Positions 8,534-16,931 of a stretch of DNA of 64,000 nt are shown here, one piece after another. Position 1 is the stretch's first letter; each line of letters opens with the position of its first letter. Source of the stretch: Halolamina pelagica (lineage in GTDB: Archaea > Halobacteriota > Halobacteria > Halobacteriales > Haloferacaceae); NCBI RefSeq assembly GCF_900115675.1, contig NZ_FOXI01000006.1, positions 141,518 to 205,517 of the forward strand. Direction: 5' to 3'. Position numbers and translations under genes: made by a program. The notes beneath the pieces are model-generated. The model was given only the letters and a program-made list of their open reading frames with translations, did no database searches and had not been told where the DNA came from.

Positions 8534-9415
8534 TCAGTCGTCGATCCCGTAGTCGTCGGCCATCTCGATCACGTACCGTCCGTCCTCCTGGAGCGAGATG
8601 ATGTACTCCTTCCGGTCGTACAGCTCCATGAGGTTGAGTTCGTACTGGCCGGGGGCGGTGATCTTGATGCTCTCGAACTGCTGGTTGAGTTCCTCCCGGA
8701 GCGCCCGCAGGTCGGTGTCCTCGTCGGTCACGGGCTCCTCGCGCTCCGGCGCCGAGCCGGCGACGGGCTGCTTCTCGACCGGCTCGTCGTCCTCGGGGCC
8801 GAGGGCACCCGAGAGGGCGAACTCGTCGGGGTCGGCTCCCGACGGCGTCTCTGTCGGCGGCCCCTGTGGCGTCCCGCGGCCGCGGCCGTCCGATGGTACC
8901 TCGCTCTCGCCATCCGACGGCGCCTCGCTCTCGGCGTCGGCCACCCGGCGACGCGCCTCGTCGATCTCGTCGGGGCTGGCCGCGGCCGAGCGCGCGTCGC
9001 GCTGGGCGCTGTTCTCCGCGCCCGTGTCGTCGGCGATCTCCGCGTCTCGGAACTCCTCGTCGGCGGGCGTCGACTCCGCGGGGGCGGCGTCGACAGCGTT
9101 GTCAGCGGGACCGGTACCTCCAGTCGGCTCCACGTCCCCCGCGGACTCCGGGTCCGACACGGGTTCGGCCGGCTCAGCTGCGGCTGCCGTTTCCCCGGGC
9201 TCCGCCGTCGATGGCGCGTCCGACTGGTCGGTCAGCGACGGTTCCTCCGACTCGACGGGGTCAGTGTCGGCCGGCGACGCCGGCTCGTCGGGCTCGGGGC
9301 TCCGGTCCGGCGGCTGGAACTGGAACTTGTTCCCGCCGCAGTTCGGACAGCCCGAGAGCATCTCCTTGGAACCGTCGTCGAACTGCCGGCCGCAGGTGGT
9401 ACACTCGTGGGGCAC
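8534..9415 (-). CDS. oapC: OapC/ArvC-family zinc-ribbon protein
   Basis: A 293-residue protein. The N-terminus is a zinc ribbon: CTTCGRQF near residue 5 and CPNCGGNKFQF near residue 23. A long, disordered, very acidic Pro/Ala/Glu/Ser region fills about residues 40-215. A conserved C-terminal domain ends the protein (LREELNQQFESIKITAPGQYELNLMELYDRKEYIISLQEDGRYVIEMADDYG, split here by eye into strands). This matches the third of the three origin-associated proteins described beside the major origin of Haloferax volcanii; homologues are called ArvC in work on archaeal vesicles. It lies 4 nt after oapB on the same strand and is almost certainly co-transcribed. Its biochemical role is unknown. Confidence 0.82.
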   Translation of the reverse strand: MPHECTTCGRQFDDGSKEMLSGCPNCGGNKFQFQPPDRSPEPDEPASPADTDPVESEEPSLTDQSDAPSTAEPGETAAAAEPAEPVSDPESAGDVEPTGGTGPADNAVDAAPAESTPADEEFRDAEIADDTGAENSAQRDARSAAASPDEIDEARRRVADAESEAPSDGESEVPSDGRGRGTPQGPPTETPSGADPDEFALSGALGPEDDEPVEKQPVAGSAPEREEPVTDEDTDLRALREELNQQFESIKITAPGQYELNLMELYDRKEYIISLQEDGRYVIEMADDYGIDD

Positions 9416-9419
9416 GGGC

Positions 9420-9842
9420 CTACTTGCGGGAGACGAGCGTGCTGATGAGGTTCTCGTCCTTGTGCAGCGTCTCGATCTGGTTGGCCGGGCCGATCACCGT
9501 CAGCTTCTGGGTGTCCTCCTTCCCCATCAGTCGGTCGAACAGCCCGGGGTTGGTCGAACTCGACTTGGGGTACGTCTCGATCTCGATGCCGTTGAACTCG
9601 TCCGGGCTGATCTCCGTCATCGTGACCTCGATCAGCTTCGACTCCTCGTCGGGGGTGAGCCCCTCCTCGAGGATCACGATGTTGCCCTCGCGAACCCCGT
9701 CGAGGATCAGCCGGATCTTCTCCATGCTCGTGAGCCCCTCCATCCGGGCGCCGCTGATCATGTCGACCCGGACGCCGTCGTCGGGGCCGTCCTCACCCTC
9801 GGTGGGTCCTCCGTCGCCGTCGCCGCTGGTTACTTCGGGCAT
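9420..9842 (-). CDS. oapB: OapB/ArvB-family protein (DUF2073)
   Basis: A 140-residue acidic protein. After a disordered Gly/Asp/Glu leader of about 25 residues comes the conserved DUF2073 core: VDMISGARMEGLTSMEKIRL, then NIVILEEGLTPDEESKLIEV and KLTVIGPANQIETLHKDENL. The family is archaea-specific and sits between the Era-like GTPase and the zinc-ribbon protein next to the chromosomal origin in many haloarchaea. Only 2 nt separate it from oapA, and 4 nt from oapC. It probably works with the GTPase, either at the origin or in vesicle budding; neither role is shown by the sequence alone. Confidence 0.85.
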   Translation of the reverse strand: MPEVTSGDGDGGPTEGEDGPDDGVRVDMISGARMEGLTSMEKIRLILDGVREGNIVILEEGLTPDEESKLIEVTMTEISPDEFNGIEIETYPKSSSTNPGLFDRLMGKEDTQKLTVIGPANQIETLHKDENLISTLVSRK

Positions 9843-9844
9843 TG

Positions 9845-10486
9845 TTAGGAGAAGTACTCCGCGATTTTCTCGTACACTTCGTCCATGTTCTGTCCCTCCA
9901 GGGCCGACAGGGGGATCGTCTCGTGCTGCGGGAACGCGTTCGCGATCCGCTGGATGTCCGACTCCTCCTTGTCGATCTTGTTCGCGAGGATCAGTACCGG
10001 GAGCTCCTGGCTCTCGATGATGCCGATCAGCATCGTGTTCACCTGGGTGAACGGGTCGTCGGTGCTGTCGAGCACGTAGATCACGCCGTCGACGTCCTCC
10101 CGGAGCCAGTGCATCGCCTCCGCGACGCCCTCGGTGGCCTCGCGGGAGCGCCGGACGGCGTCCTCCTTCTCCATGTCGTGCTCGAGGAACTCCTCGTAGT
10201 CGACTTTCGTCGCCACGCCGGGCGTGTCGACGATGTCGATGGTGACCTCCTTCCCGTCGCGCTCGATGGTCACCCCCTCCTTGCGGCGGGCGCGTCGTGT
10301 CTCGTGGGGGATGTGACTCTCCGGGCCCACCGCGTCGCCGGTCCAGTCGCGGGCGATCCGGTTCGCCAGCGTGGTCTTCCCGGCGTTGGGCGGGCCGTAT
10401 ATCCCGATTCGCTTCGGCTCCTCTGAGGCAAACAGGCCGTCGGTGACCCGCGTAATGCTGTCTTTTAGACTCGTGAGCAGACCCAT
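9845..10486 (-). CDS. oapA: Era-like small GTPase OapA/ArvA
   Basis: A 213-residue GTPase. G1 is GPPNAGKT at residues 31-38, G3 is DTPG near residue 88, G4 is NKID near residue 170, and SAL near 193 is the G5-like element. The short N-terminal helix MGLLTSLKDSITRVTDGLF may be amphipathic and bind membrane. In Haloferax volcanii the homologue, first named origin-associated protein A, was later reported as the small GTPase that drives extracellular vesicle formation (ArvA). I chose the ATG at 10486; the frame is open further upstream but only into the ORB-rich origin. First gene of oapA-oapB-oapC. Confidence 0.9.
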   Translation of the reverse strand: MGLLTSLKDSITRVTDGLFASEEPKRIGIYGPPNAGKTTLANRIARDWTGDAVGPESHIPHETRRARRKEGVTIERDGKEVTIDIVDTPGVATKVDYEEFLEHDMEKEDAVRRSREATEGVAEAMHWLREDVDGVIYVLDSTDDPFTQVNTMLIGIIESQELPVLILANKIDKEESDIQRIANAFPQHETIPLSALEGQNMDEVYEKIAEYFS

Positions 10487-10677
10487 CCTTATCTCCTGCC
10501 CCCGCTGCTGTAGGGGGCTGTTACTCTGAGTACCACCGGCGACACACTTAAGAATGGCGTCAGACGGGGTGGAACCCCTGAGCCGCGTCGACGAGCGAAA
10601 CGCCGGTCGAGTCGACGATTCATCAAAACGTAGGTAAATCGAGTGTCGTCCTCGGGAGAACGTCAGCGAGGGGTACT

Positions 10678-10703
10678 GTTTCCACTCGAAACGGAGGTGG
10701 GTG
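10678..10703 (+). promoter_or_regulatory. ORB-like element 1
   Basis: TTTCCACTCGAAACGGAGG followed by TGGGTG, plus orientation. It matches the archaeal ORB core (TCCA, GAAAC, then a G-rich string) and is an expected Orc1/Cdc6 binding site. Confidence 0.7.
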
Positions 10704-10798
10704 TTCGCTCGAACACGGTTGCGAATGCGGAGTTTTCCCGAACGAGGTCGGTACACCGGCGATCGAACGGGATACCGATCTCCCGAACCGACGGTGAA

Positions 10799-10827
10799 CA
10801 CCCCCACCCCCTCGTTTCCCGTGGAGC
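10799..10827 (-). promoter_or_regulatory. ORB-like element 2
   Basis: On the minus strand it reads TCCACGGGAAACGAGGGGGT followed by more Gs. This is the best match to the ORB consensus in the window. It points towards the AT-rich tract from the left. Confidence 0.8.
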
Positions 10828-10867
10828 GACACGGTAGGGGAGGGGAGGGGTGTCGAGCTGGCGGCAA

Positions 10868-10965
10868 CACACGTAACTAATCAAATCATATCTCCAATAA
10901 AGAAAGAACGAAGATTGCAGTACGGACTAATCTATCGTCGTGCGTAGTAAAACTACCGTTCGATA
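10868..10965. other. AT-rich tract, likely DNA unwinding element
   Basis: In a genome of very high GC this stretch of about 100 nt is rich in A and T, with runs such as AACTAATCAAATCATATC and CCAATAAAGAAAGAACG. It lies between inverted ORB-like boxes at 10799-10827 and 11013-11042, the position of the duplex-unwinding element in haloarchaeal origins. Also seen are the repeated short words ACTAATC and the inverted pair CTATCG/CGATAG. Confidence 0.7.
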
Positions 10966-11012
10966 GGTGGCGGTTTCTGCCGCTTCTCGACCCCACCCCC
11001 CACCGTTACCGT

Positions 11013-11042
11013 GTTCCAGGCGAAACGAAGGGGTGGGGGGGT
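11013..11042 (+). promoter_or_regulatory. ORB-like element 3
   Basis: GTTCCAGGCGAAACGAAGGG followed by GTGGGGGGG, plus orientation. It contains the full core and the long G-string. Confidence 0.78.
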
Positions 11043-11047
11043 TTCGA

Positions 11048-11071
11048 CCTCCCCATCGTTTCCAGTCCACC
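11048..11071 (-). promoter_or_regulatory. ORB-like element 4
   Basis: The minus strand reads GGTGGACTGGAAACGATGGG then GAGG. Only about 5 nt separate it from element 3, so the two form a head-to-head pair. Confidence 0.6.
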
Positions 11072-11350
11072 AAGGATTCCCGACGATCGAGGCACCATGC
11101 CGTCAGTGAATTCTGTTCCGGATCGTATCCCGCCAGCGTCGGGATGGTTCCGTCGCCGTGCAGTCCGGTCTCGACCCTCCGTTTCACCTCTGTGCGGCGA
11201 CGCCCCGTGTGAGGGCACCCAGGGGCGCTCTCGGGTCGTCGACTAACACGCTCAGTCGACTAACCCAGTCGACCGGCCAGTTCCACCTGCCGACCAACTG
11301 GCGCCATCGACCAACGCCAGCTACCGTGGCCCTCGACGGCATCGACGGGG

Positions 11351-11375
11351 AATCCAGTCGAAACGGAGGGGAAGG
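11351..11375 (+). promoter_or_regulatory. ORB-like element 5
   Basis: AATCCAGTCGAAACGGAGGG then GAAGG, plus orientation, in the right half of the origin region. Confidence 0.6.
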
Positions 11376-11569
11376 CGGGGATTCCCGTACAGGGTCGCGG
11401 TGTCCGATGGCCCGTAACCCGTCGCGCAGTGCCGGTCCAACAGGGACAGGTTTTTGGTACCCCTATTCATTTGGTTCGAGTGCATCAACTGGACGGCGCC
11501 TCGGAAAACTTCGCGACGAATCGGGCCTTGCAGGCGGTTGCACGGCAGATATTCCGATTCCGGCTGCCG

Positions 11570-11596
11570 TTCTCCACACGAAACGCAGGGGTATCC
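11570..11596 (+). promoter_or_regulatory. ORB-like element 6, abutting the orc1 start
   Basis: TTCTCCACACGAAACGCAGG then GGTATCC ends 2 nt before the orc1 ATG. The site lies where bound Orc1/Cdc6 could block or shape expression of its own gene, which suggests autoregulation. Confidence 0.6.
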
Positions 11597-11598
11597 AA

Positions 11599-13410
11599 AT
11601 GAACGACACCGACGACACAGGTTCGGAGGAAGAGGGCGGTCCGAGCGATAGCTGGCCGATCGCGGACGACGGCGAGGGCGACGACGAGCCCGCTCCCGCG
11701 GACGCTGCCACCGCAACGGGCGACGCCGGGGACAGCGACGGCAAACCGGCCGACGCCGACGAAACGGTCGCCGACGAAACTGACGCCGACCCGACAGACG
11801 CCAACGCCGCGACCGACGCTCCCGATCCCGCGGCGACCGAGAGCGCGACTGACGGCGACGGCGATGGGGACGACAGTGCGCCTAAGGAGGACGGGACGGA
11901 TCCGGCTTCGGTCCTCGACACCGGGAGCGAGACCGTGACCGACGGCGTCGACGGCTCGATCGACAGCTCGGTCGACCTCGACACCGGCGGCGTCGACATC
12001 GACCGGATGCTGGAGGACGACGGCGACAGCCAGGGGCTGTTCGACGACCTGATGGCCGGGGAGCCGATCTTCAGCAACAAGGAGGTCCTCAGACCCTCCT
12101 ACACGCCCCACGAACTCCCCCACCGGACCGACCAGATCAACCAGATGGCCACCATCCTGGTGTCGGCGCTGCGCGGGGACACGCCGTCGAACATCCTCAT
12201 CTACGGCAAGACGGGGACCGGGAAGACCGCGAGCGCGAAGTTCGTGAGCCAGGAACTGGAGTCCACCTCCCAGAAGTACGACGTGCCCTGCGAGGTGGAG
12301 TACATCAACTGCGAGATCACCGACACGCAGTACCGCGTGCTCGCCCAGCTCGCGAACAAGTTCATCGAGAAGAACCGCGAGATCGTCACGGACCGACTCG
12401 AGGATCTCCGCGAACTCCGCTCGGCCGCGGCCGACGACGCCGACGTGCTCGCGGACACCGAGTTCGGTTCGGTCGAAGACGTCGACGAGGAGATCGCCGA
12501 ACTGGAGGCCGACCGCGACGAGATGGAGGAGGTCCCCATGACCGGGTGGCCCACCGACCGCGTGTACACCAAGTTCTTCGACGCCATCGACTACCACGAG
12601 CGCGTGGTCGTCATCATGCTCGACGAGATCGACAAGCTCGTCGAGAAGTCCGGCGACGACACGCTGTACAACCTCTCCCGGATGAACTCGGAGTTGGAGA
12701 ACTCCCGGATCTCGATCATGGGCATCTCCAACGACCTGAAGTTCACCGACTTCCTCGATCCCCGGGTCAAGTCGAGCCTGGGGGAGGAGGAGATCGTCTT
12801 CCCCCCCTACGACGCCAACCAGCTCCGGGACATCCTCCAGCACCGCTCGGACGTGGCGTTCAAAGACGACGCGCTGACCGACGACGTGATCCCGCTGTGT
12901 GCGGCGTTCGCGGCGCAGGAGCACGGGGACGCGCGACGCGCCCTCGACCTCCTCCGGACGGCGGGCGAACTCGCCGAGCGCAGTCAGGCCGAGACCGTCG
13001 AGGAGCAGCACGTCCGGCAGGCCCAGGACAAGATCGAACTCGACCGGGTCGTCGAGGTCGTCCGCACCCTCCCGACCCAGAGCAAGATCGTCCTGTTCGC
13101 GACCATCCTGCTCGAGAAGAACGGCGTCCACAACATCAACACCGGCGAGGTGTTCAACATCTACAAGCGCCTCTGCGAGGAGATCGACGCCGACGTGCTG
13201 ACCCAGCGCCGGGTCACCGACCTCATCAGCGAACTCGACATGCTGGGGATCGTCAACGCCGTCGTCGTCTCGAAGGGTCGCTACGGCCGCACGAAGGAGA
13301 TCTCGCTGTCGGTTCCGATCGAGGAGACCGAACACGTCCTGCTCTCGGACTCCCGGCTCGGCGACATCGAGAACGCCCAGCCGTTCGTGCAGGCCCGGTT
13401 CGACAACTGA
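11599..13410 (+). CDS. orc1: Origin-recognition initiator Orc1/Cdc6
   Basis: A 603-residue AAA+ initiator. The first 150 or so residues are a long Asp/Glu/Ala/Thr-rich disordered extension. The AAA+ core follows, with Walker A YGKTGTGKTASAKF near residue 202 and Walker B VVIMLDEIDKL near 338. The sensor-2/lid region includes HGDARRALDLLRTAGELAE. The C-terminal winged helix (about 480-603) contacts ORB DNA. The protein binds the boxes in the adjacent 1.1-kb region and recruits the MCM helicase. I chose the ATG at 11599; the frame is open to 11158, but that stretch is origin DNA. At about 600 residues it is longer than the usual 400 or so because of the acidic N-terminus. Confidence 0.93.
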   Translation: MNDTDDTGSEEEGGPSDSWPIADDGEGDDEPAPADAATATGDAGDSDGKPADADETVADETDADPTDANAATDAPDPAATESATDGDGDGDDSAPKEDGTDPASVLDTGSETVTDGVDGSIDSSVDLDTGGVDIDRMLEDDGDSQGLFDDLMAGEPIFSNKEVLRPSYTPHELPHRTDQINQMATILVSALRGDTPSNILIYGKTGTGKTASAKFVSQELESTSQKYDVPCEVEYINCEITDTQYRVLAQLANKFIEKNREIVTDRLEDLRELRSAAADDADVLADTEFGSVEDVDEEIAELEADRDEMEEVPMTGWPTDRVYTKFFDAIDYHERVVVIMLDEIDKLVEKSGDDTLYNLSRMNSELENSRISIMGISNDLKFTDFLDPRVKSSLGEEEIVFPPYDANQLRDILQHRSDVAFKDDALTDDVIPLCAAFAAQEHGDARRALDLLRTAGELAERSQAETVEEQHVRQAQDKIELDRVVEVVRTLPTQSKIVLFATILLEKNGVHNINTGEVFNIYKRLCEEIDADVLTQRRVTDLISELDMLGIVNAVVVSKGRYGRTKEISLSVPIEETEHVLLSDSRLGDIENAQPFVQARFDN

Positions 13411-13441
13411 TCGCGTTTCGGCTGACTCGGTCGTCGACGCG

Positions 13442-13465
13442 CTCCACTCGAAACGGTGGGGGTAC
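13442..13465 (+). promoter_or_regulatory. ORB-like element 7, just after orc1
   Basis: CTCCACTCGAAACGGTGGGG then GTAC lies 31 nt after the orc1 stop, in the gap before the convergent signal peptidase gene. It has the same core as the origin boxes and may be an outlying initiator site. Confidence 0.5.
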
Positions 13466-13476
13466 GGGCGAACGAG

Positions 13477-14295
13477 TTAGCCCACTGCTGCCGTCGCCGT
13501 TGCCGTCCCAGCCGTCTGAACCTCGCCGACCACCTCGATTTCGTGTGGACCCGAAACGGTGGCGTTCTCGGACAGCACTGATTCGGCAGTCGTCACGCCC
13601 GCGGCACTACCGTCGACGGGTCCGGTCGTCGCTGCACCCGAAAAGCCCAGCCGGACCCAGCCGAGGTACGGGATCCGGACGCGGGCGGTGCCGACGACCC
13701 ACTCGGCTTTCACCGGCGGGCTGATGTTGTTCGTCTGGTCGTAGTACGCGTTGTTGTCGCCCTTCGTGATGAAGCCGTCGTGGGGGGCCGGACAGTTGTC
13801 CATCTGCTCGCAGTTGTCGGCGCCCTGCACCCACGCCTTGTTGGCCTCGTCGTACCAGTTCTCGCCCTCCCCGACCCAGAATCGGGCGCGGTGGATGATC
13901 GGCGGACCGACGTTGCCCGCGCTGTCGTAGACGATCACGGTCCCGTAGTCGTTGAACGTCTCGTAGCCCACCTCCTCGCCGACCTGGTGTGTGACGACGC
14001 CGGTGCCCTCGCGGGCGGCGTCGGGCGCGAACCGGCCGGGTTCGGTGACGAAGATCAGGTCCCCCTTCTGCATGTTGGGGTCCATGCTCCCGCTCTCGAC
14101 GGCGACCATCGGCGGCCAGACGCCGCTGATCGCGAACAGCAACAGCCCGACGGCGGCGACGGTCGCCATGCTGGTCAGCATCTCGCGGGCGAACATCAGC
14201 GGGCCGCTCTCGGCGGTCAGAAACCGTCTGAGCAGGCCGTCCGGTTCGTCGTCCCCGGCGGACGGCTCCGGCGGCGGACCCTCGCCAGCACTCAT
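13477..14295 (-). CDS. Signal peptidase I (Sec11-type)
   Basis: A 272-residue membrane-anchored serine peptidase that removes signal peptides from Sec-exported proteins. A transmembrane helix (ATVAAVGLLLFAISGVW) lies near residues 45-62. The catalytic Ser follows in MVAVESGSMDPNMQKGDLIFV. The archaeal His that replaces the bacterial Lys is in PPIIHRARFWV, and the Asp is in FITKGDNNAYYDQ. The C-terminus carries a Gly/Thr/Ala-rich tail. I chose the ATG at 14295; a longer frame would run into the divergent peptidase gene. A sec11-like gene next to orc1 is also the arrangement I recall at haloarchaeal origins. Confidence 0.88.
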   Translation of the reverse strand: MSAGEGPPPEPSAGDDEPDGLLRRFLTAESGPLMFAREMLTSMATVAAVGLLLFAISGVWPPMVAVESGSMDPNMQKGDLIFVTEPGRFAPDAAREGTGVVTHQVGEEVGYETFNDYGTVIVYDSAGNVGPPIIHRARFWVGEGENWYDEANKAWVQGADNCEQMDNCPAPHDGFITKGDNNAYYDQTNNISPPVKAEWVVGTARVRIPYLGWVRLGFSGAATTGPVDGSAAGVTTAESVLSENATVSGPHEIEVVGEVQTAGTATATAAVG

Positions 14296-14407
14296 CTGCT
14301 CCCGGCTTGTCGGGGGGCCGGCATAGGCCTTCTGACTGGTCGAGGGGACGTTGTCGTCGTTGTCCGTAACCGACACCCTTTCGGTCCGAAGGGCCGCCCG
14401 TGAGTGT

Positions 14408-16549
14408 ATGGCACGCATCGAGGCCGCGGACTTCCACGACATCGCCAAACCCGGCGACGTCCGGCTCTCCCCGGACGGCGAGCGGGTCGCGTTCGTTCGG
14501 CAGATCCCCGACGACGACGAGAGCTACGAGTCGACGATCCACCTGGTCCCCAGCGACGGCAGCGAGGACCCCCGGCAGTTCACCGTCAGCGAGGGCGGCG
14601 ACAGCCAGCCGCGCTGGTCGCCCTCCGGCGACCGCCTCGCCTTCGTCTCGAACCGCGGGAAGGACGACGACCGCCCCCAGCTCTGGATCATCCCCGTGGG
14701 CGGCGGCGAGGCCCGGCAGGTCACCGAGGTCCCCGCCGGCGTGGAGGGCATCACCTGGTCGCCCGACGGCACCCGCATCGCGTTCACGCAGTCCACCACC
14801 GAGGACGAACGCGAGGAAGGGCTCGACGTGGACATCGGCGACGAGGATGAGTACGAGCGCGAGACGCCCGACCCGCGGGTCATCGACCGCACGGTCTACC
14901 GCTCGGGCCAGCAGTACTTCGACGGCACGCGCTCGCACGTCTACGTCGCCCACGTGGGCGAGGGCCTCGCGGACGCTGCGGACGTCGCGGTCGACCGGGT
15001 CACGGACGGCGACGTGGACCACAACTCCCCCGAATGGGGCGACGAGTCGACGCTGTACTACACCGCACAGGACGTTGGCGAGGACCCCGACGACTCCCAC
15101 CGCTACTCCATCTACGCCTACGACACCGACGACGAGTCGGCCGGGAAGGTCCACGAGTCCAGCGGCTGGGGCGCGGGCGTCGCCGCCAACGCCGACGGCG
15201 AGGTCGCGTTCCTCTACAGCGAGGAGGAGCAAGTCAGCATCCAGCCGACCGAACTGAAGGTCGTCGACGCCGACTCCGGCGAGGTGGCGTGGCTCACCGA
15301 GGAGCTCGACCGCGGACTGGGCTACGAGGCCGCCCCCCAGTGGGGCCCCGACGGCGACCGCGTCTACTTCTCCACGCCCGACGAGGGCAAGACCAGCCTC
15401 TGGTCGGCCCCCAGCGACGCCGGCGAGGCGCCCCGGCGCGTCGTCCGTCCCGGCGCCGTCAGCGCCGCTCACGTCGGCGACGAGCGCGTCGCCTTCGCGA
15501 TGAGCGAGTGGGCCCACCCCGGCGACGTGTTCGCCTGTGAGCGTGCACACGCCGACGCGCCCGGCCTCGACGGCGGAAGCGGCGCCGAGCGAGACGACTG
15601 CGTCCGCCTCTCGGAGCTCAACGCCGACTACTTCGAGGACGTGTCGGTCCAGGAGCCCGAGGAGCTACACTTCGAGTCCGAGGGGGGCGAGATCCAGGGC
15701 TGGACCATCACGCCGCCGGAGTTCGACCCCGAGGAGGAGTACCCCCTCGCGGTCGAGGTCCACGGCGGTCCCCACGCGATGTGGACCACCGCTGGCACGA
15801 TGTGGCACGAGTTCCAGACCCTCGCCGCCCGCGGCTACGTCGTCTTCTGGTCGAACCCCCGCGGCTCGACGGGCTACGGGACCGACTTCATGCAGGCGAT
15901 CGAGCGCGACTGGGGCGACGTGACGCTGACCGACGTGATGGCCGGCGTCGACCTGCTGACCGAGCGCGACTACGTCGACGCCGACGACGTGCACCTCACG
16001 GGCGGCTCCTTCGGCGGCTACATGACCTCCTGGACGGTCGGCCAGACCGACTTCTTCACCTCCGCGGTCTCCCAGCGGGGCGTCTACGACCTCACGGGTT
16101 TCTACGGCTCGACCGACGGCGCCTACGCGCTCGTCGAGGGCGACTTCGACGCCGACCCGTGGGAGGAGCCGGAGTTCCTCTGGGAGCAGTCCCCGACGGG
16201 CCACGCCCACAACGTCGAGACGCCGACGCTGGTGATCCACTCCGAGGACGACTACCGCACCCCGGCCTGCACGGCCGAACTCTGGTACCGGATGGTCCGA
16301 AAGCAGGGCACCGACACCCGGTTCGTGCTCTACCCGCGCGAGGGCCACGAGCTCTCCCGCTCGGGTGAACCGGGCCACATCGTCGACCGCATCGAGCGGA
16401 TCGCCCGCTGGTTCGACGGCTACAGCGACCACCACGACGTGCCCCGCGCACTCGACCGCGACGACGACGACGGACTCACCGCGGGCGAGGAAGACGAGGA
16501 CGAGAACGGCGACGACGGAGACGCGGATTCCGACGAAACCGACGAGTAG
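14408..16549 (+). CDS. S9-family serine peptidase (acylaminoacyl/prolyl oligopeptidase type)
   Basis: A 713-residue cytosolic peptidase. The N-terminal half is a WD40/TolB-like beta-propeller with repeats such as PGDVRLSPDGERVAFVRQIP and QPRWSPSGDRLAFVSNRG. From about residue 420 an alpha/beta-hydrolase domain contains the nucleophile elbow GGSFGGYMTSW (Ser near residue 535), the oxyanion-side motif VEVHGGPHAMW, the Asp in HSEDDYRTP and the His in REGHELSRSGEP. These proteases cleave short peptides or acyl-peptides that fit through the propeller. A low-complexity acidic tail of about 40 residues ends the protein. I chose the ATG at 14408, where the propeller begins. Confidence 0.92.
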   Translation: MARIEAADFHDIAKPGDVRLSPDGERVAFVRQIPDDDESYESTIHLVPSDGSEDPRQFTVSEGGDSQPRWSPSGDRLAFVSNRGKDDDRPQLWIIPVGGGEARQVTEVPAGVEGITWSPDGTRIAFTQSTTEDEREEGLDVDIGDEDEYERETPDPRVIDRTVYRSGQQYFDGTRSHVYVAHVGEGLADAADVAVDRVTDGDVDHNSPEWGDESTLYYTAQDVGEDPDDSHRYSIYAYDTDDESAGKVHESSGWGAGVAANADGEVAFLYSEEEQVSIQPTELKVVDADSGEVAWLTEELDRGLGYEAAPQWGPDGDRVYFSTPDEGKTSLWSAPSDAGEAPRRVVRPGAVSAAHVGDERVAFAMSEWAHPGDVFACERAHADAPGLDGGSGAERDDCVRLSELNADYFEDVSVQEPEELHFESEGGEIQGWTITPPEFDPEEEYPLAVEVHGGPHAMWTTAGTMWHEFQTLAARGYVVFWSNPRGSTGYGTDFMQAIERDWGDVTLTDVMAGVDLLTERDYVDADDVHLTGGSFGGYMTSWTVGQTDFFTSAVSQRGVYDLTGFYGSTDGAYALVEGDFDADPWEEPEFLWEQSPTGHAHNVETPTLVIHSEDDYRTPACTAELWYRMVRKQGTDTRFVLYPREGHELSRSGEPGHIVDRIERIARWFDGYSDHHDVPRALDRDDDDGLTAGEEDEDENGDDGDADSDETDE

Positions 16550-16682
16550 CGCTCCCGAGGACTCCGGAGCGCTCCGGGGGAGGCTTTCACGTGGTCGTCA
16601 GACGTGCTCCCCGGCTGCGGTTTCGAACTGAAGCGAGGGGGTTCGCCGTAACGCCCTTCGGCGCCGGCGCCGAAGGAGCGGT

Positions 16683-16868
16683 ATGGACTGCGTGTACTGT
16701 GGCTCGGCGGTCGAGGAGCATGATCCGGTGTACGTCGCCGAGGGCGCGATCGACGCCGACCCCGTGCCGTTCTGCAACTACGCCTGTCTCACCACCTACG
16801 TCGAGGAGCAGGGGCTAACCGACGACGCGTGCTGTCACTGGTCGCCGGACGGCGAGCGCGCCGACTGA
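16683..16868 (+). CDS. Small Cys-rich (MYM/TRASH-like) zinc-binding protein
   Basis: A 61-residue protein starting MDCVYCGSAVEEHDPVYVAE. The cysteines pair as CVYC near the N-terminus and CNYAC near residue 36, with a further CC pair near 53. This resembles a treble-clef TRASH or MYM finger that binds a metal. Such small zinc-finger proteins are abundant in haloarchaea and mostly uncharacterised. It stands alone on the plus strand between the S9 peptidase and a membrane protein. Confidence 0.75.
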   Translation: MDCVYCGSAVEEHDPVYVAEGAIDADPVPFCNYACLTTYVEEQGLTDDACCHWSPDGERAD

Positions 16869-16931
16869 AGCGACGGGAAGCGCGCCGAGCCCACAAAAGA
16901 CACTTACAGCGAGCGCGACCAATTTCGGGCG

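Larger units (their letters stand above)
10487..11598. other. Chromosomal replication origin region (oriC1-type)
   Basis: This is a 1.1-kb non-coding stretch between divergent oapA and orc1/cdc6, the arrangement of the main origin in haloarchaea. It holds at least six origin-recognition-box-like elements, roughly TCCANNNGAAACGNAGGGG followed by a G-run, in both orientations (10678, 10799, 11013, 11048, 11351, 11570). A markedly AT-rich tract at about 10868-10965 lies between oppositely oriented boxes at 10799-10827 (minus) and 11013-11042 (plus) and is the likely unwinding element. The Orc1/Cdc6 initiator encoded at 11599 is expected to bind the boxes. Several short open frames here are chance. 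Confidence 0.88.

Noticed and set aside
10643..11212. Several 60-86 residue frames within the origin region
   Set aside because: They are interrupted, overlap ORB boxes and the AT-rich tract on both strands, and have no coding character.
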